Origin: Bolinopsis microptera
Taxonomy: Eukaryota > Ctenophora > Tentaculata > Lobata > Bolinopsidae
Length of the DNA stretch: 64,000 nt
Direction of reading: 5' to 3'
Assembly: GCF_026151205.1 (NCBI RefSeq)
Contig: NC_087075.1
Coordinates: forward strand, 9,229,303-9,293,302
Under the pieces are notes generated by a model. The model searched no databases, was not told the DNA's origin, and was given only the letters and a program-made list of their open reading frames with translations. The position numbers were made by a program, and so were the translations under genes. Positions 12,101 through 20,119 of this stretch are shown in pieces; the first letter of the stretch is position 1; every line of letters starts with the position of its first letter.

Positions 12101-12407
12101 ACGACATCCATTTACCTAAAGTTTCTTGACATAGAATAATAAAGTTTATTAGTGTATCATCAGTCAAAACGTTTGCTTCGATCCAATTACATGATTGCAC
12201 CCCTATATAATTGCAGTGCTAAGCAAAGTGGATATCCCCAATTCCTACAACTACAAGATAACAGTGAACTGTATAGAGGTGGACCAGATGAAATATGTGT
12301 ATATGGACGAAGAACGGAGGAATGCACTGTGTGATACAGCCACGGGACAGTACAATACAACAACCTTGCTAACTCCATGTTTCAGGACTATTGATCCGAC
12401 GGATTGA
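1..12407 (+). CDS. Multi-Ig-domain protein gene, 3' part (gene model spanning all exons)
   Basis: This is the whole gene model; exons are listed separately. Fourteen one-domain exons, each starting and ending in phase 1, join to a large exon with about six Ig-like domains, then an Ig-like exon and a last exon. Each domain shows the Ig hallmark Cys (TISC or LTCD/LVCN), Trp (VTW, VSW) and second Cys (TC or KC). Splice junctions keep one open frame except for a 1-base deletion in the exon at 4926-5260. The 5' end, signal peptide and first exons lie off the window. No obvious hydrophobic membrane segment is seen in the visible 3' exons, so the product may be secreted, or a membrane exon may be alternative. 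Tandem near-identical Ig exons suggest a recognition, adhesion or immune-type protein; the exact family is not recognised. It could also be two adjacent genes, but unbroken phase continuity argues for one. Confidence 0.7.
321..662 (+). CDS. Ig exon 2 (type B)
   Basis: A 342-base exon between the acceptor ATTATTTCAG and the donor GTAAGT. It begins with two bases of a split codon and ends with one, so it is phase 1-1 and can be skipped or duplicated without a frameshift. It encodes one Ig domain of about 114 residues with first Cys in LTCDIGD, Trp in VSWKD and second Cys in YKCAAQS. It is a close paralogue of the exons at 3877 and 4926. Confidence 0.8.
886..1200 (+). CDS. Ig exon 3 (type A)
   Basis: A 315-base phase 1-1 exon after the acceptor TTGTTTCAG, ending at the donor GTGAGT. 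The split codon formed with the previous exon is GAT (Asp). It encodes an Ig domain with TISCVV, VTWKKP and FTCLIQSDEH. The downstream intron carries the foldback transposon at 1323-3822. Confidence 0.8.
1421..3101. repeat. Tandem ~0.83-0.85 kb duplication inside the foldback element
   Basis: The segment 1421-2250 (830 bp) is repeated as 2251-3101 (851 bp). Both copies run from the GCGCTGGATAACGCTGG motif through arrays of GCTAGCCAGCGCTAACCA units to a shared non-repetitive block (near 1990-2250 and 2840-3101). The length difference lies in the short internal units. The AGCGCT core is itself palindromic, so each copy can fold in many ways. Confidence 0.85.
3132..3176 (+). repeat. Short telomere-like TTAGGG stretch
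   Basis: Several GGGTTAGGGTTAGGGTT units lie inside the spacer of the foldback element. The run is far too short and interrupted to be a telomere; it may be a repair filler or chance. Confidence 0.5.
3877..4218 (+). CDS. Ig exon 4 (type B)
   Basis: A 342-base phase 1-1 exon following the intron that carries the foldback element, with acceptor TATTTCAG and donor GTAAGT. The Ig residues are TCDIGD, VSWKDH and YTCAAES. It is the intact sibling of the frameshifted exon at 4926, differing most in the loop between the Trp and the second Cys. Confidence 0.8.
4443..4757 (+). CDS. Ig exon 5 (type A)
   Basis: A 315-base phase 1-1 exon. The acceptor reads TTGTTTTAG and the donor GTGAGT; the split codon becomes GGT (Gly). 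Ig residues are TISCVV, VTWKKP and FTCVIQSDEH. It differs from exon 3 mainly in the segment VVGTYVPGTNIQ, the region expected to form a loop between strands. Confidence 0.8.
4926..5260 (+). CDS. Ig exon 6 (type B body, type A 3' end), frameshifted
   Basis: Compared with its paralogue at 3877, one T is missing near 4963 (GCTGTGCTC versus GCTGTTGCTC). This throws the 5' part out of frame and creates a TGA before the first Cys. Downstream the frame 4975-5260 is open with TCDIGD, VSWKDN and YQCAAES. The 3' end is not the usual B end (FLTFG, GTAAGT) but the A-type end (FFS, GTGAGT, and A-type intron start), so the exon is a B-A chimera. Because it is phase 1-1, skipping it would keep the gene in frame. 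It may be a dead exon or an assembly error of one base. Confidence 0.65.
5863..6186 (+). CDS. Ig exon 7 (type A')
   Basis: A 324-base phase 1-1 exon, first of the diverged A' group, ending at donor GTGAGT. By homology to type A it starts after AACTTCAG at 5862. An in-frame alternative acceptor (GACTACAG, ending 5820) lies 42 bases upstream and has a better pyrimidine tract, adding 14 residues. Ig residues are IFCVV, VTWEKP and YTCVIQSDEH. It follows a longer intron (5261-5862). Confidence 0.75.
6349..6681 (+). CDS. Ig exon 8 (type B')
   Basis: A 333-base phase 1-1 exon between acceptor TTATTTCAG and the weaker donor GTTTGT. Ig residues are LVCNIGD, VSWTIS and WKCAAKS. Its predicted protein is the same as that of the exon at 8273, so the two arose by very recent duplication. 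Confidence 0.75.
6822..7145 (+). CDS. Ig exon 9 (type A')
   Basis: A 324-base phase 1-1 exon with TISCVV, VTWEKP and YTCVIQSDEH, donor GTGAGT. An in-frame alternative acceptor ends at 6779, adding 14 residues. It differs from the other A' exons at a handful of sites (PGDYR, SGAEDK). Confidence 0.75.
7314..7640 (+). CDS. Ig exon 10 (type B')
   Basis: A 327-base phase 1-1 exon, two codons shorter than exon 8 in the loop after VSW (SGDNTQITDGQGG). Cys residues lie in LVCNIGD and WKCAAKS. Paired with the exon at 9232, from which it differs by one residue near the N-terminus (GQ instead of DQ). Confidence 0.75.
7781..8104 (+). CDS. Ig exon 11 (type A')
   Basis: A 324-base phase 1-1 exon; alternative in-frame acceptor ends at 7738. 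Combines IFCVV as in exon 7 with PGDYR as in exon 9, a patchwork pattern typical of gene conversion or unequal exchange between neighbours. Confidence 0.75.
8273..8605 (+). CDS. Ig exon 12 (type B')
   Basis: A 333-base phase 1-1 exon with the same predicted protein as exon 8, located about 1924 bases downstream of it. This is the clearest sign of a two-pair (A'B'A'B') duplication. Confidence 0.75.
8746..9069 (+). CDS. Ig exon 13 (type A')
   Basis: A 324-base phase 1-1 exon; alternative in-frame acceptor ends at 8703. Carries TISCVV with PDDYQ and SGAEEK, another combination of the variants seen in exons 7, 9 and 11. Confidence 0.75.
9232..9558 (+). CDS. Ig exon 14 (type B'), last of the array
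   Basis: A 327-base phase 1-1 exon with donor GTTTGT, nearly identical to exon 10. The following intron (9559-9732) loses similarity to the repeating introns soon after the donor, which marks the end of the duplicated array. Confidence 0.75.
9733..11488 (+). CDS. Large exon with about six Ig-like domains
   Basis: A 1756-base exon opening after ACTATCAG in phase 1 (split codon GAT) with no stop. Four domains keep Cys-Trp-Cys: LICSV/IQW/YTCRV (residues about 20-105), LTCLV/ITW/YTCQV, MTCSF/FQW/RKCSF and VTCIV/IEW/LQCRA. Two further Ig-like segments (from about residue 400) lack the cysteines. The exon ends ACATCAG before GTGCTC; reading on would give an immediate TAA, whereas splicing in phase 2 to 11622 completes the strand pattern SDISRYRVEIE. 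The domains are more diverged than the upstream array, so this is the older, stable membrane-proximal or C-terminal part. Confidence 0.75.
11622..12013 (+). CDS. Ig-like exon (C-terminal, cysteine-poor)
   Basis: A 392-base exon after the acceptor ACATTTCAG, entered in phase 2 and left in phase 1 at ACTG before GTTAAT. It finishes the sixth Ig-like domain of the large exon and encodes one more Ig-like segment (NVSLSVII ... GMYFFKVQFT) lacking both cysteines. It ends with KRKCRPLTPPPNTG, a short basic and proline-rich linker. Confidence 0.65.
12077..12129 (+). CDS. Possible alternative last exon (short tail) with own poly(A) signal
   Basis: After acceptor TAATTCAG the phase-1 continuation reads 17 codons (DVDSRDVTYDIHLPKVS) to TGA at 12127-12129. 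An AATAAA lies nine bases after the stop. It would give a short soluble tail and compete with the exon at 12217. No transcript evidence is available. Confidence 0.35.
12138..12143 (+). promoter_or_regulatory. Poly(A) signal AATAAA
   Basis: A canonical AATAAA directly after the stop codon of the short alternative last exon and 74 bases before the other possible last exon, so its use would decide between the two ends. Confidence 0.4.
12217..12407 (+). CDS. Probable last coding exon of the Ig gene
   Basis: Acceptor TAATTGCAG follows a pyrimidine/AT stretch. In phase 1 the frame reads about 63 residues to TGA at 12405-12407. It is Tyr- and Cys-containing (YNYKITVNC ... NALCDTAT ... LTPCFRT) and has no membrane helix. 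The three cysteines could form a small C-terminal knot. No AATAAA is seen within several hundred bases after the stop. Confidence 0.55.
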
Positions 12408-14460
12408 GAATCAAACAGCTGCAGTTGGGCTGGCAACTAAGGGCTGATTGAACTTGTATAATACCTTAAAGTCTTGGCAGTAACTATTTTTTGACGATTA
12501 CTATTTTTCAAAATTACTATTTTTTCATATAATTGAATTGCTATTGCTAAGTAGACTGAATACAAATGCTGCTCTGTTTTTCAGTTTGTATTGTGTGTAG
12601 TAGGATTGTGGTTTGCAAAAACCAAATCGTTTTTCGCAGTATTGATCGATATTATTGAACAATCCGTTTAAAAAATTAATTTTTTCAAATGTGGTGCTCC
12701 CATCGTGCGAATTGAAAATCAAAAGTCTTTTTCGTCGATTTTTAGAAATTTATTGCAACGTTTTAGTTTGATAACTGTATTAATTGTATTTGAATCTTTG
12801 ATTGAAGTGTCTTGATAATGCTTGATTATCTATTTGATTATAATGTTCATAACTTTTTTGTGGTAATCATAACGAGTACATTGTACAATTCACTTCCGAT
12901 AAACTGTTTGTGAGTTCCTTCGGAGAACCAGCAGCATACAAATATAAACTATCAACGCATTATTATTTTAGTGACCCATTAAAAATCTAGCAAGGCCCAC
13001 ACTAAACATCTAATGCCTAATCGCTGGTAATGGATAAACTGCTGTTTAAACCCAATATTTGAATACCATATATAATATAATAATGGGTTTAACGTGGGTG
13101 TAATACATAATATAATAAGACAAATTATAAATATAAATTCGGCAATTCAGCCAAAAAGTATAAGCATCTGAAATAAACCGAGGTGAGATCTGCCAACTAT
13201 TTACATGTGAGTCAGATCTCTACAGGTTAGTGTAACATTATAAACGTTGTTTCTCATGATATTACGATGAGATAATAAAAATAATACAAGAAGAAAAATT
13301 TGAAATACCAATTCAGCCAAAAATTAAAACACACCTGGTTTATGGTGACTATTGACTATTCAGCTATGTGAGCCAAAAAAACTGTTCCTAAAATCTGACA
13401 ATAATTGTTAACAGATACATATTGTGAAACAAATTTGTTATCCCACAATGATTTACACAATATCAGGATGTTCGATTTGTTGAGGACTATATATACTAGC
13501 AGGAACCCGTATTACCCTAAAATGGTGTCAAGACTCAAGAGACTAAAATAATTATTACCTATTTAATTCGCGTTTTTGACACCACTTGGGGGTCCAAATT
13601 TTGGGCTCTAAAACTCCTATTCCTTGGCCAATTTTTTATTTTTTCATGCTGATTTGGAGGCCATTAAAGCATTTGACCCAGTCAAAAAAGCTTCAGTTGT
13701 ATATCTTTTACGGTTTTTGCGGAAATTCGCGTTAAAGTTGATGCCGTGGTGTCAGTAATATGGCACGGAACCATATATATCGTCTCGCTTTATATATAGT
13801 AAGATTTAAATATATATATATATATATAACTTTTTAACTATATATAGTTAAAAAGTTAGAGTTTCATTCTGTATGCACTGCACGATTGGCTCGATTATTA
13901 TAGTATAATAATCGCGCGAAATATAAGTGCTGAACTTAGGCACCATTAACTAAAGTCCATTCTAGACTGAACGGCGAAAATGTCAAAATCCGCAAAATCA
14001 ATATTGAACAATCGTACAATATTCATTTTTTGACCAATTATTAGATTGATTCGTTTTAAATCAAAATTTGGATCAGTTTTGATAAAACTATGATTAACTG
14101 TTTCAAAATCTTTGATCGCGGAAAATTTTCATTATTTTTCAAATAAAAAAATTTTCCTGGTTGGGAATCTGCAAAAACGGCCTTGTAAAAAAGAAAACAA
14201 ATTAATTCTAATACTTAGATTTGACATAACATACCGCACAGAATGACAAAAGTCGAATAATAAACGCCTACAAAGATTTAATAAAGTTGGAATTGAGGGT
14301 TTAGTTGGATAACGATTTGTTTCAACACGTGACAGCTCTATTAACTAAAAATGTTGCGTTAATATATAACGACCGATTGAATTCGTTAATTGTTGCCACG
14401 AGTCAAAACAAATCAACGTCACCCCCAATTAGTAAATTACACCAATAATTAAATACAGTA
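12408..14460. other. AT-rich non-coding stretch
   Basis: Contains the 3' flank of the Ig gene and no supported gene. Stop codons are dense in all frames. The notable items are short perfect palindromes near 13.83 and 13.90 kb. Confidence 0.6.
13828..13857. repeat. 30-bp perfect palindrome
   Basis: AACTTTTTAACTATA is followed immediately by its reverse complement, just after a (TA)n run. A second inverted repeat with 11-bp arms (CGATTATTATA around a single G) lies near 13900. Such sites can extrude as cruciforms or mark small transposon ends. Confidence 0.8.
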
Positions 14461-14718
14461 CAACACATCAACAACACATTATCAAATTATTAACAACACA
14501 TTAACAAATCATTAACAACTAATTGACAACTCATTAACAACTCATTAACAACACATTAACAACTCATTAACAACACATAAACAACTCATTAACAACACAT
14601 TAACAACTCATTAACAACTCATTAACAACTCATTAACAACACATTAACAACACATTAACAACTCCTTAACAAATCATTAACAACTCATTAACAACACACT
14701 TACAACTTATTAACAACT
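14461..14718. repeat. Minisatellite, 11-bp ATTAACAACWC units
   Basis: About 23 copies of a unit alternating ATTAACAACTC and ATTAACAACAC, with occasional variants (AAATC, ATAAAC). Non-coding in appearance. Confidence 0.9.
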
Positions 14719-14863
14719 CTCACCTTGCCTGCCTCCTCCTATTAGTTGGATCTCCAGAAGCCCACTTTCTGCTCCCCGTGATGTAACCTTGCTGTCCACC
14801 TCCCCGACAGAACGGGTTTCCTCCCCCTCCCCCACCTTGTGAGATAGCTGTGAGACGTTGGCG

Positions 14864-14967
14864 GGAACCAGGCCCACGGTGGGTCGGTGGAAAGGAACCA
14901 GGCCCACGGTGGGTCGGTGGAAGGGGAAACTCACTGATCCTTTCAAGGGGATACTCACTGATCCTTT
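14864..14967. repeat. Short direct repeats: 30-bp pair and following ACTCACTGATCC pair
   Basis: GGAACCAGGCCCACGGTGGG and its following bases occur twice with a period of 30, then ACTCACTGATCCTTTCA occurs twice. Both make the local open frames look longer than they are. Confidence 0.8.
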
Positions 14968-15050
14968 CATATTTTTTTTCTGAAAGGTCTAAACAATTCA
15001 AATCTTATTTTCATGCTTTGAAGCATATTAACAAAAACAGTTTTAAAAGA

Positions 15051-15221
15051 ATGGACATCATGGAAAAACGGGGACGGGGACGGGGACGAGGACGGGGATG
15101 GGGACGGGGACGGGGACGGGGACGGGGACGGGGACGGGGACGGGGACGGGGACGGGGACGGTTTTTACCTGGTTTTGGCGCACCACGACCTCCAATAACC
15201 ACCATGATGAAAATCAAATAA
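15051..15221 (+). CDS. Small RG-repeat open frame (doubtful gene)
   Basis: A 56-codon frame: MDIMEKR, then about 15 Arg-Gly dipeptides (from the GGGACG hexamer array, with one Trp), then RFLPGFGAPRPPITTMMKIK. An AATAAA lies about 14 bases after the stop. RGG/RG tracts occur in real RNA-binding proteins, but the tract here is a direct product of a hexamer microsatellite and no other domain is visible. Most likely spurious. Confidence 0.2.
   Translation: MDIMEKRGRGRGRGRGWGRGRGRGRGRGRGRGRGRGRFLPGFGAPRPPITTMMKIK
15068..15161. repeat. Microsatellite (GGGACG)n
   Basis: About 15 hexamer copies with single-base variants (GAGGACG, GGGATG). The G-runs spaced by two or three bases could form quadruplexes on the + strand. 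Confidence 0.95.
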
Positions 15222-15241
15222 ACTACAAATCCTTAAATAAA

Positions 15242-16390
15242 GCGATTTGTTGATTTTTTATAATTATCGTGGTAATATCAGATTTTCTTGTAAAAAGTCC
15301 GGAGAAGAAGCAAGAAATCCAGTTCAAAATTGATTTTCCCCAATCTGATTAAACTCCGTGAGTCCGTGGGTAAGGTACTCAGTCTGATTTCAATTTTATG
15401 GCAGACAGTTCCAATTAAAAAATTGATAAAGTATATCAGTATCGGAAAAGGTTGTTTTCTTCCAATTCCAAATTGCTGAACATCAAATTCTGATGAAAAT
15501 GTCTTGAGCTGCTGATTTAATGATTGTTCTTGGATTCATTGACGTTCCTCCTGAAGGTGAAGATTTGTTGAGTTATTTAGTACAGTTGTTATTGAAAACC
15601 CAAATATAAGAGTATATCAAGTATTAAAATAAACTAATATTTTTTCCATTTCACCCTTTTGAAAAAAGGCAATAGTGAAAGGTTACGAATGGACGTTTTT
15701 GCAGAAAAACGTGGATTTTGGGGATTGCAGTAGGTGGGTCAAATATATGTCGTGTTGCTTCCGTTCGTTACCATGTCAACTTGCCGCTCGCACGCGCGCG
15801 AGGATTGCTTGCGGAGATGTGGTGTATAGCTAGTCTGTGGTCAATGAATGCGCGGCGCACGAGCGTATTTTAATGTATACTAGTAATGTATAATATTTTG
15901 TAATAAGCCCAACTTGAACGTGGCACGCGTAGTGTATTGATGTTTCAATATTATTATTATAAGGTGAGCTGATTAGAGCTTATTATTAATAGTTATAGTG
16001 AAATGGAAATCTAGCGTCCGCCAAGACGAAACAACGCGAACGGGCGCAATTCTTGTTAATGCTATCATCACTATAAAATAATTGTAGGCTTTCATGACCT
16101 GAATCAAACGAGCTCAAGCCCTTTTTGTTTGTTCCCAATTCCCATTCGTGTCCAAATACAATAAAACAATAACCTAAAACAATTGACTTTGATAGCACAA
16201 AACGGAGAAGAATACTATTATAGTATTATCTAGCAATCTAGTACTTAGAAAATTATGGAACAAATAGTTAGTCTACCATAAATTAGTGGTTCCTAAGGTA
16301 ATAACGTATAATGCTTGGAGCAAACAATGCAATAGACAGGGTACACATACAATGGGTGGTGTTTGTTTTGTCTCTAAAAATAGCGATAAA
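15242..16390. other. Intergenic stretch without supported genes
   Basis: No coding pattern is seen. A short CG-containing patch (CGCACGCGCGCG) at about 15790 stands out in otherwise AT-rich DNA. Confidence 0.5.
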
Positions 16391-16396
16391 TTGTCT

Positions 16397-16640
16397 GAAT
16401 GAGAGGACAGACTAGAGGACAGACAAGAGGACAGACTAGAGGAGAGACTAGAGGAGAGACTAGAGGAGAGACTGGAGGACAGACTAGAGGACAGACTTGA
16501 GGGTAGACTAGAGGACAGACTTGAAGAGAGACTAGCGGAGAGACTAGCGGAGACAATAGCGGACAGACTAGAGGATAGACTAGAGGAGAGACTAGAGGAC
16601 AGACTAAGGGAGAGACTAGAGGAGACACTAAGGGACAGCT
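16397..16640. repeat. Minisatellite, AGACTAGAGGACAG-type units
   Basis: Degenerate 15-16-bp units (AGACTAGAGGAGAG, AGACTAGAGGACAG, AGACTAGCGGAGAG) in about 15 copies. It creates a Pro-Leu-Val-Cys repeat frame on the - strand that should not be read as a gene. Confidence 0.9.
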
Positions 16641-16801
16641 ATTAAGTATAGTGAGAGTACTATGTACTGTAATGTGTACTGTACTGTGTACTGTACTGAT
16701 TGGAACATCAGACAGTGCACACTAGAATAAATGTCGGAAAGAAATATAAAGAAAGAAATACTAAGAAATAATAATGTCGGAGTTGGTATGCTTAGTGCAA
16801 G

Positions 16802-16872
16802 CCACTCTAATGATTAGGAGGAGTACAGAAGATTAACAAATTAATGATTAGGAGGAGTACAGAAGATTAAAA
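16802..16872. repeat. Direct duplication of a 28-bp segment
   Basis: TAATGATTAGGAGGAGTACAGAAGATTA occurs twice, separated by a few bases. No known element recognised. Confidence 0.8.
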
Positions 16873-17205
16873 ATTATGTTTTTCTCTTCTGTAACCAATA
16901 ATCTATCGTACCATTTTTAAGTTTCAATAAACCCCCTCCTAACGTACAAGCTAGATCACTGAAACTAACGACTTAATGAAAATGTCTGCATAACAGATAC
17001 TTGCTGATATTTCATTATATAACAAGATTTACGAGAAAAACTTTTGACTCCTGAGCTAGATTGAGATTAATACTGGAGTTAACCGGAGACAGACTAGACA
17101 GTAACTGAACTTACAGTACAACGTTATAAAAAATAATCTGACTACTGATAAAGCATTAAAGATGTCTAGTTTACAAAGAAATTGAATGAAAATCCGTCAA
17201 ATGAA

Positions 17206-18034
17206 TAGGGGAAGCTGGGGTTAAATGAAACACCAGGGTCAAATGAAACATGGCTATATCTCTAGTACTATTAACTTGTCATGGCTTAAAACAGGCGGGA
17301 TCGACTTCTATTGAATTACCTATTACATATACCTTTCCTAGAATATATGAGAAAAGTTGATTATAGAGTTACAATCTACTTCCTCTCCACTTCATCTTTC
17401 CCTAGAATGTTGCGCTTAACATTTGTTGCCTCTGTGCTTGAACCAATTACATTTACCGAATGTTTCTTGATTTAATCTTCAACATTAGTGATCGTATTTA
17501 AGTATTCTAGTGGTTTTTAAGCATAGGAACATACAATTAACATGCTGTATTGAAAAAATCTCACCATATACGATTTGGTCAAATGAAACAGTACCCCTTA
17601 GGGTCAAATGAAACATCTAATTAAATAAACAATTATTGAATTTTAATGAATGAAGTGTTTAGAACGTTCTTAAGAGCTTGTGTACCCAATATGAGTATAT
17701 CCCAATGTATGGTATTGATGTTGCATCCAAAAGTTTGTACCCGTTTCATTTGACCCCTACTTCCCCTACAGTTCTCAACCTGTAGGGGAAGTCATTTGAC
17801 CCTGAGGAGGCCTGTTTCATTTGACCCTGGTAATTTGAAATGCAGTAATTCTTAGGGTCAAATGAAACATCTAATTAAATAAACAATTATTGAATTTTAA
17901 TGAATGAAGTGGGTTGATAGTGTTTAGAACGTTCTTAAGAGCTTGTGTACCCAATATGAGTATATCCCAATGTATGGTATTGATGTTGCATCCAAAAGTT
18001 TGTACTCGTTTCATTTGACCCCTACTTCCCCTAC
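17206..18034. mobile_element. Two adjacent MITE-like copies with TAGGGGAAG / CTTCCCCTA ends
   Basis: The first copy (17206-17769) starts TAGGGGAAGCTGGGGTTAAA and ends TTTGACCCCTACTTCCCCTA. The second (about 17782-18034) has a shortened left part and a right part nearly identical to the first (17597-17769 versus 17851-18034, with an 11-bp extra in the second). GGGTCAAATGAAAC recurs in both orientations inside. No transposase is present, so these are non-autonomous DNA transposons. Confidence 0.7.
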
Positions 18035-18227
18035 CAAGTAACATTTGATAAATTATAACGTCTAAAATCGAGCATGTGACTATTAAAGTATTATAAAAGA
18101 GACCATTAAAGTATTATAAAAGAGACTTATAGTACTGACTGTAGGCCAGCGACTGGAAACTTCAACAGACCGCAACATGCACAAACTAGTCAAAACATAT
18201 CCATATCAGTTTAACAGAAAGCGATCT

Positions 18228-18276
18228 AAACGTCTGTGTGTGTGTGTGAGAGTGTGTGTGTGAGTGAGAGTGTGTG
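18228..18276. repeat. GT-rich microsatellite
   Basis: Imperfect (GT)n with GTGAGAGT interruptions. Confidence 0.85.
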
Positions 18277-18529
18277 CTGATGCCGGTGTCACTCATATAA
18301 CTCAAGACGTGTAAATGTAATGATTCCAAGATGTGCGTCAAAATGGTTCTCTTCTTGCTTGCAATGTACAAAAACACAATGGTGCTGGAGATGGCCTTAG
18401 TCCATTGGGGGAGGGACTTTGTTCATTGTGGTGTTTTGCTAACAATGGGTATACACCATGATGAACAAGGGGGAGTTGGAGAGGTGCCAAAACACTTTGG
18501 GAATCATAATATTACTTAAAGAGAGCTGT

Positions 18530-18660
18530 TAGGGACATGAACCAGTACGTTAAGGAGAGTAGTTAAGGAAATGGGCCAGTACGTTAAGGAGAGTAGTTAG
18601 GGACATGGGCCAGTACGTTAAGGATAGTAGTTAGGGACATGGGCCAGTACGTTAAGGCGA
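18530..18660. repeat. Minisatellite, 34-bp unit x about 4
   Basis: ACGTTAAGGAGAGTAGTTAG plus GGACATGGGCCAGT recurs exactly every 34 bases (starts 18547, 18581, 18615, 18649). There are no spacers between units. Confidence 0.9.
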
Positions 18661-19027
18661 ATTGTTAGTGTTAATCAACTACACAATCAGTAATTTAATC
18701 CATCACAAGAATAATAGTAAAACTTACTTCCAATTCAACTAAACACATCAAAGAATTCTCCTCCTTGTACTTGTGATTGCTAATACGTAATAGGATAATA
18801 ACACAATATAAATAGTACATAATAATTCCTCCGTATTGTGTGAGAGAGGAACGCGGCACGGTGGGACAAACGACTTGCTCTCAGAAAAACTCCGTAATAC
18901 TGTAAGGAGAAGAGGGTATTCTGAGGTGGAGGCTGGTGTACATTGTACAGTACAGTATGATATTCAATATATTATATTGCATCAGGCACCAAGTACGAAA
19001 TATTGCGCTGCGAAAGTCGCGTAGTGT

Positions 19028-19397
19028 AGGAGGAGGAGGAGGAGGAGGAGGAGGAGGAGGAGGAGGAGGAGGAGGAGGAGGAGGAGGAGGAGGAGGAGGA
19101 GGAGGAGGAGGAGGAGGAGGAGGAGGAGGAGGAGGAGGAGGAGGAGGAGGAGGAGGAGGAGGAGGAGGAGGAGGAGGAGGAGGAGGAGGAGGAGGAGGAG
19201 GAGGAGGAGGAGGAGGAGGAGGAGGAGGAGGAGGAGGAGGAGGAGGAGGAGGAGGAGGAGGAGGAGGAGGAGGAGGAGGAGGAGGAGGAGGAGGAGGAGG
19301 AGGAGGAGGAGGAGGAGGAGGAGGAGGAGGAGGAGGAGGAGGAAGAGGAGGAGGAGGAGGAGGAGGAGGAGGAGGAGGAGGAGGAGGAGGAGGAGGA
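19028..19397 (+). repeat. Trinucleotide microsatellite (AGG)n
   Basis: About 123 copies, with one interruption (AGGAAGAGG near 19342). All purine on one strand, which can form triplex or quadruplex structures. It yields artificial poly-Gly and poly-Leu frames. Confidence 0.97.
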
Positions 19398-19794
19398 TGT
19401 TTACTCTAATAATTAACCATGTCATTGCTACACACAAAACCATGATTCAGAAAAAGGAAAGTACTTCATAGTTATGGAGATAAACAACTAAACCTTATAT
19501 AGCCCTCGTTACAGAGAGCATTTTGAGGTTTTTAGATGACCAAATCAGGACGGTAAGTGTAGCGCAAATGATAAATGTTTTGTTAGATCTGTTGCCGAAG
19601 TTTTTAGCAGATCAAATCAGCGCACTAATAGCCACAAATGATGATTGCTGTGTCTTCATACCTTCATACCATCCAGCTACCTATAGACAGAGAGACAGCA
19701 AAATTGGTATTTCTTGGTATTTCTTGGAGACATCAGTAATTAGACATGGTATTGAAAGATGAATGCTATCGAAATTTTAAATAGCTTGAACGGG

Positions 19795-20015
19795 GGATAA
19801 TCCAGCTATAATCGGGGTATACATTCGGGGGTATACACTCAGGGTATATAATTGAGGTGTACATTCGGAGGTGTACATTCGGGGTATACAATATACATTC
19901 GGGGGTATACATTCGGGGTATACAATATACATTCGGGGGTATACACTCGGAGGTATACATTGTATATTATTGTTATACGGGGTGTATAACACTGTATAAT
20001 ATGAGGGGTATACAC
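19795..20015. repeat. Degenerate minisatellite GGGGTATACATTC
   Basis: Units of roughly 13-17 bp based on GTATACATTCGGGG and GTATACACTCGGAG with expansions such as TATACAATATACATTC. The GTATAC core is palindromic. Confidence 0.85.
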
Positions 20016-20119
20016 TGTGTATCATGACTGGCAGAACTTTACTTTTCCCAGAATCAGCTGCCTGTTGATAAGGAGAATGAGTTACAAGGTAAATGATACA
20101 AAACGGTTCCACGGAATAT

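Noticed and set aside
16374-16628. Minus-strand Pro-Leu-Val-Cys repeat frame
   Set aside because: Translation of the AGACTAGAGGACAG minisatellite.
18936-19443. Poly-Gly (+) and poly-Leu (-) frames
   Set aside because: Direct products of the AGG microsatellite.
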